Shown piece by piece: positions 1 to 8,997 of a stretch of 64,000 nucleotides of DNA (the first letter of the stretch is position 1; the number at the start of each line of letters is the position of its first letter). The DNA comes from Streptomyces sp. NBC_01198 (GTDB lineage Bacteria > Actinomycetota > Actinomycetes > Streptomycetales > Streptomycetaceae). The stretch is taken from NCBI RefSeq assembly GCF_036010485.1, contig NZ_CP108568.1, positions 310,001 to 374,000 of the forward strand. Reading direction: 5' to 3'. The notes under the pieces are model-generated. The model was not told the DNA's origin. It saw only the letters and a list, made by a program, of their open reading frames with translations, and searched no databases. The position numbers and the translations under genes are program-made.

Positions 1-491
1 ACCTTGTCGTCGTGGACGAGTCCCGGGACGCCGAGGGTGACCTGGACCGGGGTCAGTCCGGCGCGCCGGGCGGCGGCGCAGGCCCGGGCCGCGAGCCGGC
101 CGGCCGCGTGCAGCGTCTCCTCGGCGTCCCGGCCGCGGTTGTCGGCGCGCTCGGTGAGCCGGACCCGGGGCGCACCGGTCAGGTCGGCGACGCAGACCGC
201 GGTGTAGTCGACGTTGACCTCCACGCCGACACCCGCGGCGCCCTGCGGGTTGAGCGCGAGCGCGCCGCCGGGGCGGCCGACCCTGCCCTGGTTCTCCGGC
301 ACGTGCTCGATGACGAGGCCGGCCAGCCGCAGCTCCTCGACGAGCGAGGAGACGGTGGCCTTGGTCAGGCCCACCCGGGCGGCGACGGTGGCTCTGGAGG
401 CGCTCTCACTGGCCGCGACCTGACGGAGCACCAGCGCCAGGTTGTGCCGGCGCATGCTCTGCTTGCTCGCCGGCTGCCCGCCGCCGTTCAT
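1..491 (-). CDS. ROK-family transcriptional regulator (C-terminus cut by window edge)
   Basis: Reading from ATG at 491 the protein begins MNGGGQPASKQSMRRHN and has a winged-helix N-terminus (about residues 10-75, with the recognition segment VGLTKATVSSLVDEL). It then enters the ROK sugar-kinase-like fold (GRVGRPGGALALNPQG, GVGVEVN). This order is typical of NagC/XylR-type sugar-responsive repressors. About 163 residues are visible of an expected 380-400, so the effector-binding part lies outside the window. A GGAGAAAGG ribosome-binding site sits at 502-510. It is divergent from the ebo-type operon. The sugar ligand cannot be told from this fragment. Confidence 0.88.
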   Translation of the reverse strand, partial: MNGGGQPASKQSMRRHNLALVLRQVAASESASRATVAARVGLTKATVSSLVEELRLAGLVIEHVPENQGRVGRPGGALALNPQGAAGVGVEVNVDYTAVCVADLTGAPRVRLTERADNRGRDAEETLHAAGRLAARACAAARRAGLTPVQVTLGVPGLVHDDK

Positions 492-1020
492 CACGCTGCG
501 ACCTTTCTCCGCCGGCGCGGACCACGACGGGTCCCGCCCGGCAAACCTCTCTGGCCCATTTATTCATTCACCAAACTAAGAGACGCTCCACCGCAGGTCA
601 ACGACCTTCAGGACACTCACAGGAAAGCCTCAGGAGACGGACGGACCCGACGGCGGCAGCCGCTGCCGACCACCGCGGAAGCACCAGCGGTGATCGTTGC
701 GGATGCCGGGGATGTACCTTACGCGGCGACTTCCACGGACTCGACCCCGCCCCCCGGCGGCGCTGGGGGCACCGCTTCAGGGTTGCCCAAGTCGACGCGG
801 CGCGTGGTGCGTTCAAAGGATTCTTGACTGCCTCTTGCCGCAGGGGGAAGGGGTGATTAGTTTATTCGCTGAACTGACGAACAGCTACGTCGGCGCCGTG
901 AGCGCGGGCGGGCAGACCGCGCCGTCCGGCCCCGGCGGACGCTCGTCCCACTCTTCTTCCCGGCCTCAAGGGCACGCTTCTCCGAACGCTCCGCAGCAGG
1001 TGACACACGGAGGTGAAGGC
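492..1020. other. Intergenic region between ROK regulator and ebo-type operon
   Basis: No convincing gene. It holds a lower-GC patch at about 559-590 (ATTTATTCATTCACC then AAACTAAG) just upstream of the ROK gene and a second AT-rich patch at 855-872 (GATTAGTTTATTCGC). The related CTTAGTTTGG-like and TTAGTTTA strings are plausible promoter or ROK-operator sequence, but this is only inferred from base composition and position. The last 15 bases carry the strong ribosome-binding site GGAGGTGAAGGC of the next gene. Confidence 0.4.
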
Positions 1021-2205
1021 ATGGGTTCGGCCACTGCACACGGTCCCCGGCTGGGGGTGTGGATCATCGGCGCACGCGGCTCGGTCGCCACGACGGTCGT
1101 CGTCGGCGCCGCGGCCGTCGCCGCCGGGCTCGCCGCACCGGTCGGCTGCGTGACCGAGCAGCAGGACTTCCGCTCGGCCGGCCTGACCCCCGTCGGGGAC
1201 CTGGTCTTCGGCGGCTGCGACATCACCGGCATTCCGCTGGTCAAACGGGCGGAACAGCTGGTCGCGGCGGGTGTCGTACCCGCCGATCTGCCGGCCTCCG
1301 TCCAGCGGGCGCTGGACGCCGCCGATGGGGAGATCCGGCCCGGCGTCAGCGCGGTGGCCGATCCGCAGGAGCCGCAGGCGACCGCGATCGCCGCGCAGTT
1401 GACGGACTTCCGCGAGCGGCACGGCCTGGAGCGGGTGGTGGTGGTCAACCTGTCCTCGACCGCCCCGCAGCCGGCTCCGCACCCCGCCCACGCGGACCTG
1501 GCCGCGCTGCGGGCGGCCCTGGCGGGACCCGAGCCCGTACTGCCGCCGCACGCGCTCTACGCCTATGCCGCGCTCAGTGCCGGGTGCGGCTACATCGACT
1601 TCACCCCGTCCGGCGCGATGCTGCTGCCCGCGCTGGACGAACTCGCCCGCAGCATCGGTGTCCCTTACACGGGCAACGACGGCAAGACCGGCGAGACCCT
1701 GGTCAGGAGCGCGCTCGCACCGATGTTCGCGCACCGGGCGCTGCGCGTACGTGCCTGGTCCGGCACGAATCTGCTCGGCGGCGGGGACGGGGCCACGCTC
1801 GCCGACCCGTCGGCGGCGGCGAGCAAGACCGCGTCCAAGGCGCGCAGCCTGGCCGAACTGCTCCCCGACCCGGTCGAGGGCGAGGTCCACATCGACGACG
1901 TGCCCGCGCTCGGCGACTGGAAGACGGCCTGGGACCACATCGCCTTCGACGGATTCCTCGGCGTGCGGATGACCATGCAGTTCACCTGGCAGGGCTGCGA
2001 CTCGGCGCTCGCCGCGCCACTGGTCCTCGACCTGGTCCGCCTCCTCGGCCGCGCCATGGCCGACGGGGAGGTAGGGGTGCAGCCGCAGTTCGCCTTCTTC
2101 TTCAAGGACCCGATGGGCTCATCGGAACACCGCCTGGTGGCCCAGTACGAGCACCTCCGCACATGGGCCGCGCAATTCGCTGGCCGCTCGGGCCTTGAGG
2201 GGTGA
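1021..2205 (+). CDS. Inositol-3-phosphate synthase family protein
   Basis: 394 residues, close to the usual length of actinobacterial myo-inositol-1-phosphate synthases. These enzymes isomerise glucose-6-phosphate to inositol-3-phosphate using NAD+. The NAD-binding motif GARGSVATT is near residue 20, and the conserved GNDGKTGET stretch (with a catalytic Lys of the family) and WSGTNLLGGGDG follow. I chose ATG 1021 because GGAGGTGAAGGC lies just before it, although the frame is open further upstream. It is the first gene of the ebo-type operon, where other bacteria place the sugar-phosphate cyclase EboD. It may therefore make an operon-specific cyclitol rather than be the housekeeping synthase (inference). 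Confidence 0.85.
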   Translation: MGSATAHGPRLGVWIIGARGSVATTVVVGAAAVAAGLAAPVGCVTEQQDFRSAGLTPVGDLVFGGCDITGIPLVKRAEQLVAAGVVPADLPASVQRALDAADGEIRPGVSAVADPQEPQATAIAAQLTDFRERHGLERVVVVNLSSTAPQPAPHPAHADLAALRAALAGPEPVLPPHALYAYAALSAGCGYIDFTPSGAMLLPALDELARSIGVPYTGNDGKTGETLVRSALAPMFAHRALRVRAWSGTNLLGGGDGATLADPSAAASKTASKARSLAELLPDPVEGEVHIDDVPALGDWKTAWDHIAFDGFLGVRMTMQFTWQGCDSALAAPLVLDLVRLLGRAMADGEVGVQPQFAFFFKDPMGSSEHRLVAQYEHLRTWAAQFAGRSGLEG

Positions 2206-2518
2206 GGACCCCCTGCGGTGGCCGGTGGCGGGCAGCGCCGTCGCGGTTGCCCGCGCGGGTCCTCGCGCCCCAGAGGGGCTGCCACTCGCGGTGGCCGTTC
2301 GCCTGTCGCGCCATCGTGGTTGGGCGCGCAGTTCCCCGCGCCCCTGAAGCGTGCCCTGTGCGGCAGAGAATCCCGCCCGGGAGGGACGCAAGGGGGTACC
2401 CCCAGGCGAAGCCCTGGGGGCCAGAACGGCGCGACACACCGCGACGGGGAACGCAACCCCAAGCGGCACCCCCCAGGGGCGCGAGGAACTGCGCGACAAG
2501 CCGGGACGGAGCGCGACC
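2206..2518. repeat. Spacer packed with GGGGCGCGGGGAACTGCGCG-type repeats
   Basis: No gene seen. The spacer holds copies of a short Streptomyces-style interspersed repeat. A partial copy is at about 2246-2276, a good copy at 2279-2345 (GCCACTCGCGGTGGCC, then CGCCATCGTGG, then GCAGTTCCCCGCGCCCC), and an inverted copy at 2471-2500 (CAGGGGCGCGAGGAACTGCG). The same element recurs at 17211-17280, 44404-44440 and three times at 59702-59900. Because it sits inside the ebo-type operon it pushes the next start codon far from the preceding stop. Confidence 0.6.
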
Positions 2519-3448
2519 GTGAACGCAACCGCAAGTGGCACCCCCCAGGGGCACCTGGGCACCCCCAGGCCCCCGGCGCGTCGAGCCAGCGCCAGAGCGC
2601 TGGCCGAGTTGGTGCGGGCGCCCGCCGCGCTGACCGTGCCCGGTGACGTGCTGGTCGGGGCGAGTGCGGCCGGGTGGCCGTACGGTGTGCGGGCCAGCGG
2701 AGGGCTCGCGGCGGCGTCCGTGCTGCTCTACTGGGGCGGCATGGCGCTCAACGACTACGCCGACCGCGAGGTCGACGCCGTCGAGCGCCCGGGCCGCCCG
2801 ATCCCGTCAGGCCGGGTGAGCCCGCGCGCCGCGCTGGCGACCGCGGCGGCGCTGACCGCGGCCGGCCTCGGTGTGGCCGGCGCGGCGGGCGGGCGGCGGG
2901 CGCTGGGCACGGCGCTGCCGCTGGCCGCCGCGGTGTGGGCGTACGACCTGGCGTTGAAGGACACCCCGCTCGGGCCGCCGGCGATGGCCGCGGCCCGCGG
3001 TCTTGACGTGCTGCTCGCGGCAGGGCCCCGTGGCCGGCGGGCGGCGGCGCCCGCCGCCGCCGCTGTCGCCGCGCACACCGGGATCGTGATGGCGCTGAGC
3101 CGCCGCGAGGCCGAGGGCTCCTCGCACGCGCTGCCCGAGGCGACCCTCGCCGCGACGGCCGCGCTCGCAGCGGGTGTCGCGGCGGCGCCCGGGGCGCGCG
3201 GCCGGCACCGGGCCACGGCCGCCGCGCTGCTGTGCGTGTACGGCCGCACCTTCGGCGGCGCCCAGTTCGCGGCGATCCGCAAGCCGGACCCGCGCCGGCT
3301 GCAACGGGCGGTCGGCGCCGGGATCCTCGGCGTGATACCGCTGCAGGCGGCGCTGGCCGGCCGGGCCGGAGCCACCCGCGCCGCACTCCCCCTGCTGGCG
3401 GCGCTGCCGCTGGCCCGCCGGCTCTCCCGGAAGGTCTCACCGACGTGA
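2519..3448 (+). CDS. UbiA-family prenyltransferase, EboC-like
   Basis: An integral membrane protein of about 280-309 residues rich in Ala/Leu/Val helices. The UbiA prenyl-diphosphate motif NDYADREVD is followed by RPIPSGRVSP. The second conserved region is YDLALKDTPLG. UbiA enzymes move a prenyl group onto an acceptor; EboC proteins are the UbiA branch found in ebo operons. The start is uncertain: GTG 2519 lies within a repeat, while TTG 2609 or GTG 2612 starts nearer the family N-terminus (LVRAPAALTVPGD). Its stop overlaps the next GTG (GTGA at 3445-3448), so the two genes are translationally coupled. Confidence 0.82.
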   Translation: MNATASGTPQGHLGTPRPPARRASARALAELVRAPAALTVPGDVLVGASAAGWPYGVRASGGLAAASVLLYWGGMALNDYADREVDAVERPGRPIPSGRVSPRAALATAAALTAAGLGVAGAAGGRRALGTALPLAAAVWAYDLALKDTPLGPPAMAAARGLDVLLAAGPRGRRAAAPAAAAVAAHTGIVMALSRREAEGSSHALPEATLAATAALAAGVAAAPGARGRHRATAAALLCVYGRTFGGAQFAAIRKPDPRRLQRAVGAGILGVIPLQAALAGRAGATRAALPLLAALPLARRLSRKVSPT

Positions 3449-4980
3449 CGTCCCGCTCCCCGCTGCGCTTCGGATACGGCACCAACGGCTTCGCCAACCA
3501 CCGCCTCGACCACGCCCTCGACGTGATCGCCGGACTCGGCTACGAGGGTGTGGCGCTGACCCTCGACCATACCCACCTCGACCCGTACGACCCGGACCTC
3601 GGCACTCGGCTGGACGAGGTGAGGCGGCGGCTCGACGCGCTCGGCCTGGCGGTGGTCGTGGAGACCGGCGCCCGCTACCTCCTCGACCCCTGGCACAAGC
3701 ACTCCCCCACCCTGCTGCACGAGGACGCGGAGGGCCGGGCGGCCAGGGTCGACTTCCTGGAGCGGGCGATACGGATCGGCGCCGGCCTGGGCGCGGAGGC
3801 GGTGTCCTTCTGGAGCGGCGTGCTGCCGGCCGGCAGCTCGCCGGAGCGCGGCTGGGAACTGCTGGCCGAGGGCTGCGGGCGGCTCGCGCGAACGGCCGCC
3901 CGTGAGGGCGTGGTGCTGGGCTTCGAGCCCGAACCGGGCATGCTGGTCGAGGACTTGGCCGGCTACCGGCGGCTGCGCGACTCGCTGGGCTCCCCCGCGT
4001 CGTTCCGGCTCACCCTGGACATCGGGCACTGCCGCTGCCTGGAGGCGGAGCCGGTGGCCGACTGCGTGCGCAGCGCGGGACCCGACCTGGTGAACGTGCA
4101 GATCGACGACATGCGCCGTGGCGTGCACGAGCATCTGGAGTTCGGCGAGGGCGAGATCGACTTCACGCCGGTGCTTGCCGCGCTGGCGGAGGCGGGTTAC
4201 CGCGGGCTGGTGGCGGTGGAGCTCCCCCGGCACAGCCACAGCGCGCCGGACACCGCCCGCCGCTCGCTGGCGTTCCTGCGCGCGCACGCCGAACCGCCCC
4301 GGCTCTCACCGGCCGAAGCGGTCGACGCCGGCATGACCGAGCCGGGCCGGGCCTGGCTGGCGGCAGCGGTGGCCAGGGCACGCAAGGACCCCGCCGCGCT
4401 GCTCACCGACTTCCCCGCGGTCGGCCGCGGCTGCGGGCGCGGTCCGCTGACCGTGCCCGGCTGGGCCGGGTGGACGGTGGACGAGGCGGCCCGCGCCGTC
4501 CTGCTCGACGGGGCGGCGGCGGACACGGTGGCCGACGTCTACGCCCGCGGCGACCGGGCGGAACGCCGAGCCGTGCTGCGGGCGTTGCCGTATCTGGACC
4601 TCGGGCGGGCCGCGCTGCCGCTGGTCGAGGACGCGCTGCGTACCAACGACATCGCGCTGGTCGCCGCGGCGCTCGGCCCGGCCGCCGCCGGCCTGGACGC
4701 GGAGGCCTGGCGGCAGGGGGTGCTCAAATGCGTCTTCCTGGGCGTCCCGCTGCGCGAGGTGGCGGCGGTCGAGGAGCGGATGGACGCCGAACTCGCCCGG
4801 ATGCTTCTGGACTTCGCCCACGAGCGGGTCGCGGCCGGCCGTGACGTGCCCGCCGACGCGCTCGCGCTGGTACGGCGCTACCCCGCGCTGCTGGACGCGT
4901 CCCCGATCCACGCGGAGGCGGCCTCGCCGGAGCCACGCAGGGCCGAGGCCGCCCGGCGGGTACTCGCCGCTCTGCGCTGA
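3445..4980 (+). CDS. TIM-barrel sugar-phosphate isomerase/EboA fusion protein
   Basis: 511 residues. The first part, to about residue 280, is a xylose-isomerase-like TIM barrel (start FGYGTNGFANHRL, with GFEPEPGMLVED, LDIGHCRCLE and VNVQIDDM giving metal-ligand-type acidic and His residues). The rest is an EboA domain (AWRQGVLKCVFLGVPLREV, a strongly conserved stretch). EboA has no proven chemistry. The fusion suggests that the two work as one unit on a small cyclitol or sugar phosphate (inference). GTG 3445 overlaps the upstream stop and is preceded by GGAAGG. Confidence 0.82.
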   Translation: MTSRSPLRFGYGTNGFANHRLDHALDVIAGLGYEGVALTLDHTHLDPYDPDLGTRLDEVRRRLDALGLAVVVETGARYLLDPWHKHSPTLLHEDAEGRAARVDFLERAIRIGAGLGAEAVSFWSGVLPAGSSPERGWELLAEGCGRLARTAAREGVVLGFEPEPGMLVEDLAGYRRLRDSLGSPASFRLTLDIGHCRCLEAEPVADCVRSAGPDLVNVQIDDMRRGVHEHLEFGEGEIDFTPVLAALAEAGYRGLVAVELPRHSHSAPDTARRSLAFLRAHAEPPRLSPAEAVDAGMTEPGRAWLAAAVARARKDPAALLTDFPAVGRGCGRGPLTVPGWAGWTVDEAARAVLLDGAAADTVADVYARGDRAERRAVLRALPYLDLGRAALPLVEDALRTNDIALVAAALGPAAAGLDAEAWRQGVLKCVFLGVPLREVAAVEERMDAELARMLLDFAHERVAAGRDVPADALALVRRYPALLDASPIHAEAASPEPRRAEAARRVLAALR

Positions 4981-5008
4981 CCACCGGAACCCGACCCTGG
5001 AGCACCGC

Positions 5009-5863
5009 ATGCGCATCTTCGACCCGCACATCCATATGACCTCGCGCACCACGGACGACTACCGGGCGATGCACGCGGCGGGTGTCCGCGCGCTGGTGGA
5101 ACCGGCGTTCTGGCTGGGCCAGCCGCGTACCTCCGCGGCGAGCTTCGTGGACTACTTCGACGGGCTGCTCGGCTGGGAGCCCTACCGCGCCGCGCAGTTC
5201 GGCATCAGGCACCACTGCGCTGTGGCGCTCAACCCGAAGGAGGCCAACGACCCGCGGTGCGCGGAGGTGCTTGAGCTGCTGCCGCGCTACCTGGTGAAGG
5301 ACGGCGTGGTCGCGGTGGGCGAGACCGGCTTCGACTCGATGACCGCGGCCGAGGAGAAGGCCTTCAGCACGCAGCTCGCGCTGGCCGTCGAGCACGGGCT
5401 GCCCGCGCTGGTGCACACCCCGCACCGCGACAAGGCCGCGGGCACCGCCAGGTCGCTCGACGTGATCAGGGAGTCGGGCATCCCGGTCGGGCATGTCGTG
5501 GTGGACCACCTCAACGAGCTGACGGTACGCCAGGTGCTGGACTCCGGCTGCTGGGCGGGCTTCTCCATCTACCCGGACACCAAGATGGAGCCCGACCGGA
5601 TGGTGGCGATCCTGCGCGAGTACGGCACCGAGCGGGTCCTGGTGAACTCGGCCGCCGACTGGGGCCACAGCGACCCGCTGCGGACCCGCGCCACCGGCGA
5701 GGCGATGCTCGCCGCAGGCTTCTCCGCCGAGGACGTGGACAAGGTGCTGTGGCAGAACCCGGTGGCCTTCTACAGCGCCGGCGGGCGGCTGGAGGTGGAC
5801 GCGCCGGCGCTCGACCCGGCAGCCGTCTTCGAGGGCAACTCCGTCCAGCGCGGCCCCCGCTGA
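5009..5863 (+). CDS. TatD-family metal-dependent hydrolase, EboB-like
   Basis: 284 residues with an amidohydrolase-type metal site: FDPHIHM at the N-terminus (HxH), VGETGFDSM near the middle, LVHTPHRDK and VVVDHLNEL with further His ligands. TatD proteins are usually phosphodiesterases or DNases, but members in ebo operons have no known substrate. ATG 5009 follows CCTGGAGCACCGC and lies 28 bases after the previous stop, so it belongs to the same transcript. Its length matches the family. Confidence 0.83.
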   Translation: MRIFDPHIHMTSRTTDDYRAMHAAGVRALVEPAFWLGQPRTSAASFVDYFDGLLGWEPYRAAQFGIRHHCAVALNPKEANDPRCAEVLELLPRYLVKDGVVAVGETGFDSMTAAEEKAFSTQLALAVEHGLPALVHTPHRDKAAGTARSLDVIRESGIPVGHVVVDHLNELTVRQVLDSGCWAGFSIYPDTKMEPDRMVAILREYGTERVLVNSAADWGHSDPLRTRATGEAMLAAGFSAEDVDKVLWQNPVAFYSAGGRLEVDAPALDPAAVFEGNSVQRGPR

Positions 5864-5892
5864 CCGACGCACGTCGACCCCAGGAGGCAGCA

Positions 5893-7071
5893 ATGCGGCT
5901 GCGGCACGCCGACGGGACCACCGTCCACCTCGGCTACTGCACCAACGTCCACCCGGCCGAGGACCTGGCCGGGATCGTCAACCAACTCGACTGCTACGCA
6001 GGGCCGGTACGCGAGCGGCTCGGCACCGACCGGCTGGGGCTGGGCCTGTGGCTCGCCCATGACGTGGCGCGCGAACTGGCCGGTGATCCCGCGGCGGTGG
6101 CCCGGCTGCGGGCCGAACTCGGCGCCCGCGGCCTGGAGGTGGTCACCCTCAACGGCTTCCCCTACCGCGGCTTCCACGCGCCGGTGGTCAAGCACGCGGT
6201 CTACCGTCCGGACTGGACGACGCAGGCGCGGCTCGCCTACACCCTCGACCTGGCGGACGTGCTCTACGGCCTGCTCCCCGACGACGTGCCGCACGGCAGC
6301 ATCTCCACCCTGCCGCTGGCCTGGCGGGACCCCTGGAACTCCGGGAGCAGGGCGGCGGCGGGGCGGCGGATCCGCACGCTGGAGACGGGACTCGCCGTGC
6401 GGGCGGCCCGCCACGGCCGTCCGATCCGGGTCGGCTTCGAGCCGGAGCCGGGCTGCGCGGTCGAGACGGTGGACCAGATCGAGCGCGAACTGACCGGTCA
6501 GGGCGGCGACCTGCTCGGGGTATGCCTGGACGTGTGCCATCTTGCGGTGTCCTTCGAGGACCCCGCGCGGGTGCTTGCCAGGATCGCGGCCGCCGGCCTC
6601 GCGGTGGTCAAGGTGCAGGCCTCCTGCGCGCTGCAGGCCGACGACCCGGGCGACCCGGCCGTACGCCGGGCGCTGGCCGCATTCGTGGAGCCGCGTTTCC
6701 TGCACCAGACGCGCGAGGCGGGCGAGGGCGGCGCCGCGTACGCCGCCGACGATCTCGGCGAGGCCCTGTCGGGTGCCGGCGCGCTGCCCGGGGCCGCGCC
6801 CTGGCGGGTGCACTTCCACGTCCCGCTGCACGCGCCGCCGGAGCCCCCGCTGGCCGGTACCTCGGCCGTACTCGAACAGTCCCTCGCCCTGCTCGTCGGC
6901 GGACCGGCGGCGCTGGCCGACCACGTCGAGGTGGAGACCTACACCTGGTCGGTGCTGCCAGCGGACCGGCGGCCGGACGGCCCCGACGCGCTGGTCGCCG
7001 GTATCGCCGCGGAAGTGGCCTGGGCCGCAGGCACGTTGACCGATCTGGGCCTCAAGGAGGTGGCGGCATGA
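5893..7071 (+). CDS. EboE-type TIM-barrel metabolite-traffic protein
   Basis: 392 residues of AP-endonuclease-2/xylose-isomerase-like fold. Hallmarks seen are LGYCTNVHPAEDL at the start, NGFPYRGFHAPVVK, GFEPEPGCAVET and CLDVCHLAVSFE with metal-type Glu, Asp and His. EboE is one of the core ebo proteins, linked in cyanobacteria to movement of metabolites from cytoplasm to periplasm. AGGAGG at 5882-5887 supports ATG 5893. Its stop overlaps the next start (ATGA). Confidence 0.85.
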   Translation: MRLRHADGTTVHLGYCTNVHPAEDLAGIVNQLDCYAGPVRERLGTDRLGLGLWLAHDVARELAGDPAAVARLRAELGARGLEVVTLNGFPYRGFHAPVVKHAVYRPDWTTQARLAYTLDLADVLYGLLPDDVPHGSISTLPLAWRDPWNSGSRAAAGRRIRTLETGLAVRAARHGRPIRVGFEPEPGCAVETVDQIERELTGQGGDLLGVCLDVCHLAVSFEDPARVLARIAAAGLAVVKVQASCALQADDPGDPAVRRALAAFVEPRFLHQTREAGEGGAAYAADDLGEALSGAGALPGAAPWRVHFHVPLHAPPEPPLAGTSAVLEQSLALLVGGPAALADHVEVETYTWSVLPADRRPDGPDALVAGIAAEVAWAAGTLTDLGLKEVAA

Positions 7072-8465
7072 CGCCGTCGGCACACCGCAGAAGGACCGTC
7101 GTCCTCGACGTGGTCGGCCTGACCCCGCGGCTGCTGGCGCACATGCCGGCCCTGCGCGAGGTGGCCGCCTCGGGCTTCACGGCCGAGATGGGCACCGTCT
7201 TCCCGGCGCTGACCTGCCCGGTGCAGTCCAGCATCCTGACCGGCTCGATGCCCGACGAGCACGGCATCGTCGCCAACGGCTGGTTCTTCCGCGACGCCGG
7301 GGAGATCTTCCACTGGCGGCAGTCCAACAGCCTGGTGCGCGGCGACAAGCTGTGGGCCGCGGGCCGCCGCGGCGACCCCGGCTACCGTGTCGGCAACGTC
7401 TGCTGGTGGTACGCGATGGGCATGGACGTGGACGTCACCGTCACGCCTCGCCCGGTCTACCACTACGACGGCCGGAAGTCCCAGGACTGCTACGCCCATC
7501 CGCAGGACGTGCACGACGAACTGACCGCGGCGCTCGGCCCGTTCCCGCTGTTCAGCTACTGGGGTCCGGGCGCGGGCATCGCCTCCACCCGGTGGATCGT
7601 CGGCGCCGCCGGGCACATCATGGACACCCGCGCGCCCGACACGCTGCTTGTCTACATCCCGCACCTGGACTACGAGGTGCAGCGGCACGGCCCCGACGGC
7701 CCGGAGGCACCGGCTGCCGCACGCGCGGTGGACGCCGAACTGGCCCCGCTGCTGCGCCGGTTGCGCGCCGAGGGCACGACGGTGGTGGCGCTCAGCGAAT
7801 ACGGCATCACCGCGGCCCGCCGCCCGGTCGACATCAACCGGGCGCTGCGCCGCGAGGGGCTGCTGCATGTCTACGTCCAGCAGGACGTGGAGAACCTGGA
7901 CCCGTGGACCTCGCCGGCCTTCGCGGTCGCCGACCACCAGGTTGCGCACCTCTACGTCCGTGATCCGGCCGACATCCCCCGGGTGCGGGACGTGGTCAAG
8001 GCTCTGCCGGGGGTGGACCGGGTGCTGGACCGCGGCGAGCAGGCGGAGTTCCGGATCGGCCACGAGCGCTCGGGGGAACTGGTCGCGATCGCCGAGCCGG
8101 ACGCCTGGTTCACCTACTACTACTGGCTCGACGACGACCTCGCACCGGACTTCGCCACCGGGGTGGAGATCTTCCGCAAGGCCGGCTACGACCCGGCCGA
8201 ACTCTTCCTCGACACGACCGATCCGACGGTGAAGGTGCGGGCGGCGCTGTCGGTGGCCAAGCTCAAGCTGGGCATCCGCGCCTCGCTCCAGGTGGTCGGC
8301 CTCGATCCGTCGTGCGTGCGCGGCAGCCACGGCCGGCTGCCGGACGATCCGCAGGACGGCCCGCTGCTGATCTGCTCGGACCCCGAAGAGGGCAGGGACC
8401 GCTACCACGTGACGGAGGTCAAGGACCTGCTGCTGCGGCTCGCCGGTCTCCTGCCGGGGGCCTGA
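7068..8465 (+). CDS. Alkaline phosphatase/nucleotide pyrophosphatase family protein, EboF-like
   Basis: 465 residues of the type I phosphodiesterase/nucleotide pyrophosphatase superfamily. The first metal Asp is in VVLDVVGLTP. The nucleophile is expected to be the Thr of FPALTCPVQSSIL. Later metal ligands appear in PHLDYEVQRHGP and VADHQVAH. It should hydrolyse a phosphoester or diphosphate of the pathway intermediate. ATG 7068 overlaps the EboE stop and is preceded by AAGGAGG at 7054-7060. This is the last gene of the operon, followed by a hairpin at 8478-8510. Confidence 0.84.
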   Translation: MTPSAHRRRTVVLDVVGLTPRLLAHMPALREVAASGFTAEMGTVFPALTCPVQSSILTGSMPDEHGIVANGWFFRDAGEIFHWRQSNSLVRGDKLWAAGRRGDPGYRVGNVCWWYAMGMDVDVTVTPRPVYHYDGRKSQDCYAHPQDVHDELTAALGPFPLFSYWGPGAGIASTRWIVGAAGHIMDTRAPDTLLVYIPHLDYEVQRHGPDGPEAPAAARAVDAELAPLLRRLRAEGTTVVALSEYGITAARRPVDINRALRREGLLHVYVQQDVENLDPWTSPAFAVADHQVAHLYVRDPADIPRVRDVVKALPGVDRVLDRGEQAEFRIGHERSGELVAIAEPDAWFTYYYWLDDDLAPDFATGVEIFRKAGYDPAELFLDTTDPTVKVRAALSVAKLKLGIRASLQVVGLDPSCVRGSHGRLPDDPQDGPLLICSDPEEGRDRYHVTEVKDLLLRLAGLLPGA

Positions 8466-8477
8466 GGCCGGCCCTGT

Positions 8478-8510
8478 CCTGACCGGGGCGCCGCCCGGCG
8501 GCCGGTCAGG
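8478..8510. terminator. Hairpin between convergent ebo operon and marR-type gene
   Basis: Arms CCTGACCGG (8478-8486) and CCGGTCAGG (8502-8510) are perfect complements around a GC-rich loop. The hairpin lies 12 bases after the phosphatase stop and overlaps the 3' end of the convergent MarR gene, so it can serve both transcripts. There is no T-run, as is common in this group. Confidence 0.6.
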
Positions 8511-8946
8511 ACCCGGTCCCGGACCCGTCGAGCAGGTCTTCCGCGGCCCGGTTGACCTGGGCCAGCGCCTCCATCAGGCAGGCTCGCTGGGCGTCGGTCA
8601 GCCCGGCGGTGACCTGCTGTTCGAGCTCGCGCCGCGCGGTCTCGACCGGCTCGCGCAGCGCGCGTCCCGCATCGGTGAGCCACAGCCGGACCAGCCGGTT
8701 GTCCCGGTCGTCGCGACGGCGTACGAGCAGACCCGTGGCGGTCATCCGGTCGGCCATCTTGACCACCGTCGGGGTGGTGACGTGGAGCTTCGCGGCGACC
8801 TCGCCGGGCGTCCTGCCGTCCTGCTCCCACAGCGCGGCGAGCAGGTGGTGCTGGCCGTAGTGCAGGCCGTTGCGGCGCATCGCCTCGTCGGCGAGCGCGC
8901 GCAGCACCTTCGAGGTCCTGCTGTGCAGGTCGAGAAATTCGGGCAT
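8506..8946 (-). CDS. MarR-family transcriptional regulator
   Basis: 146 residues, the normal MarR size. Helix alpha1 begins MPEFLDLHSRTSKVLR. The winged helix spans about 45-100, with HVTTPTVVKMADRM as recognition helix and RRRDDRDNRLVRLWLT as the wing, followed by dimerisation helices. It is divergent from an NmrA-like gene across a 121-bp spacer that carries a perfect 15-bp palindrome, so it probably represses that gene and itself. The inducer is not predictable. Confidence 0.9.
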   Translation of the reverse strand: MPEFLDLHSRTSKVLRALADEAMRRNGLHYGQHHLLAALWEQDGRTPGEVAAKLHVTTPTVVKMADRMTATGLLVRRRDDRDNRLVRLWLTDAGRALREPVETARRELEQQVTAGLTDAQRACLMEALAQVNRAAEDLLDGSGTGS

Positions 8947-8997
8947 CGCGACCTTCCGGCGGCGGGACGGGTCGGGCCGCCCACGGATTCGTTTGAC

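Noticed and set aside
697..1020. Extended N-terminus for the inositol-3-phosphate synthase
   Set aside because: The extra 108 residues are low complexity and lack homology to the family; a strong GGAGGTGAAGGC site precedes ATG 1021.
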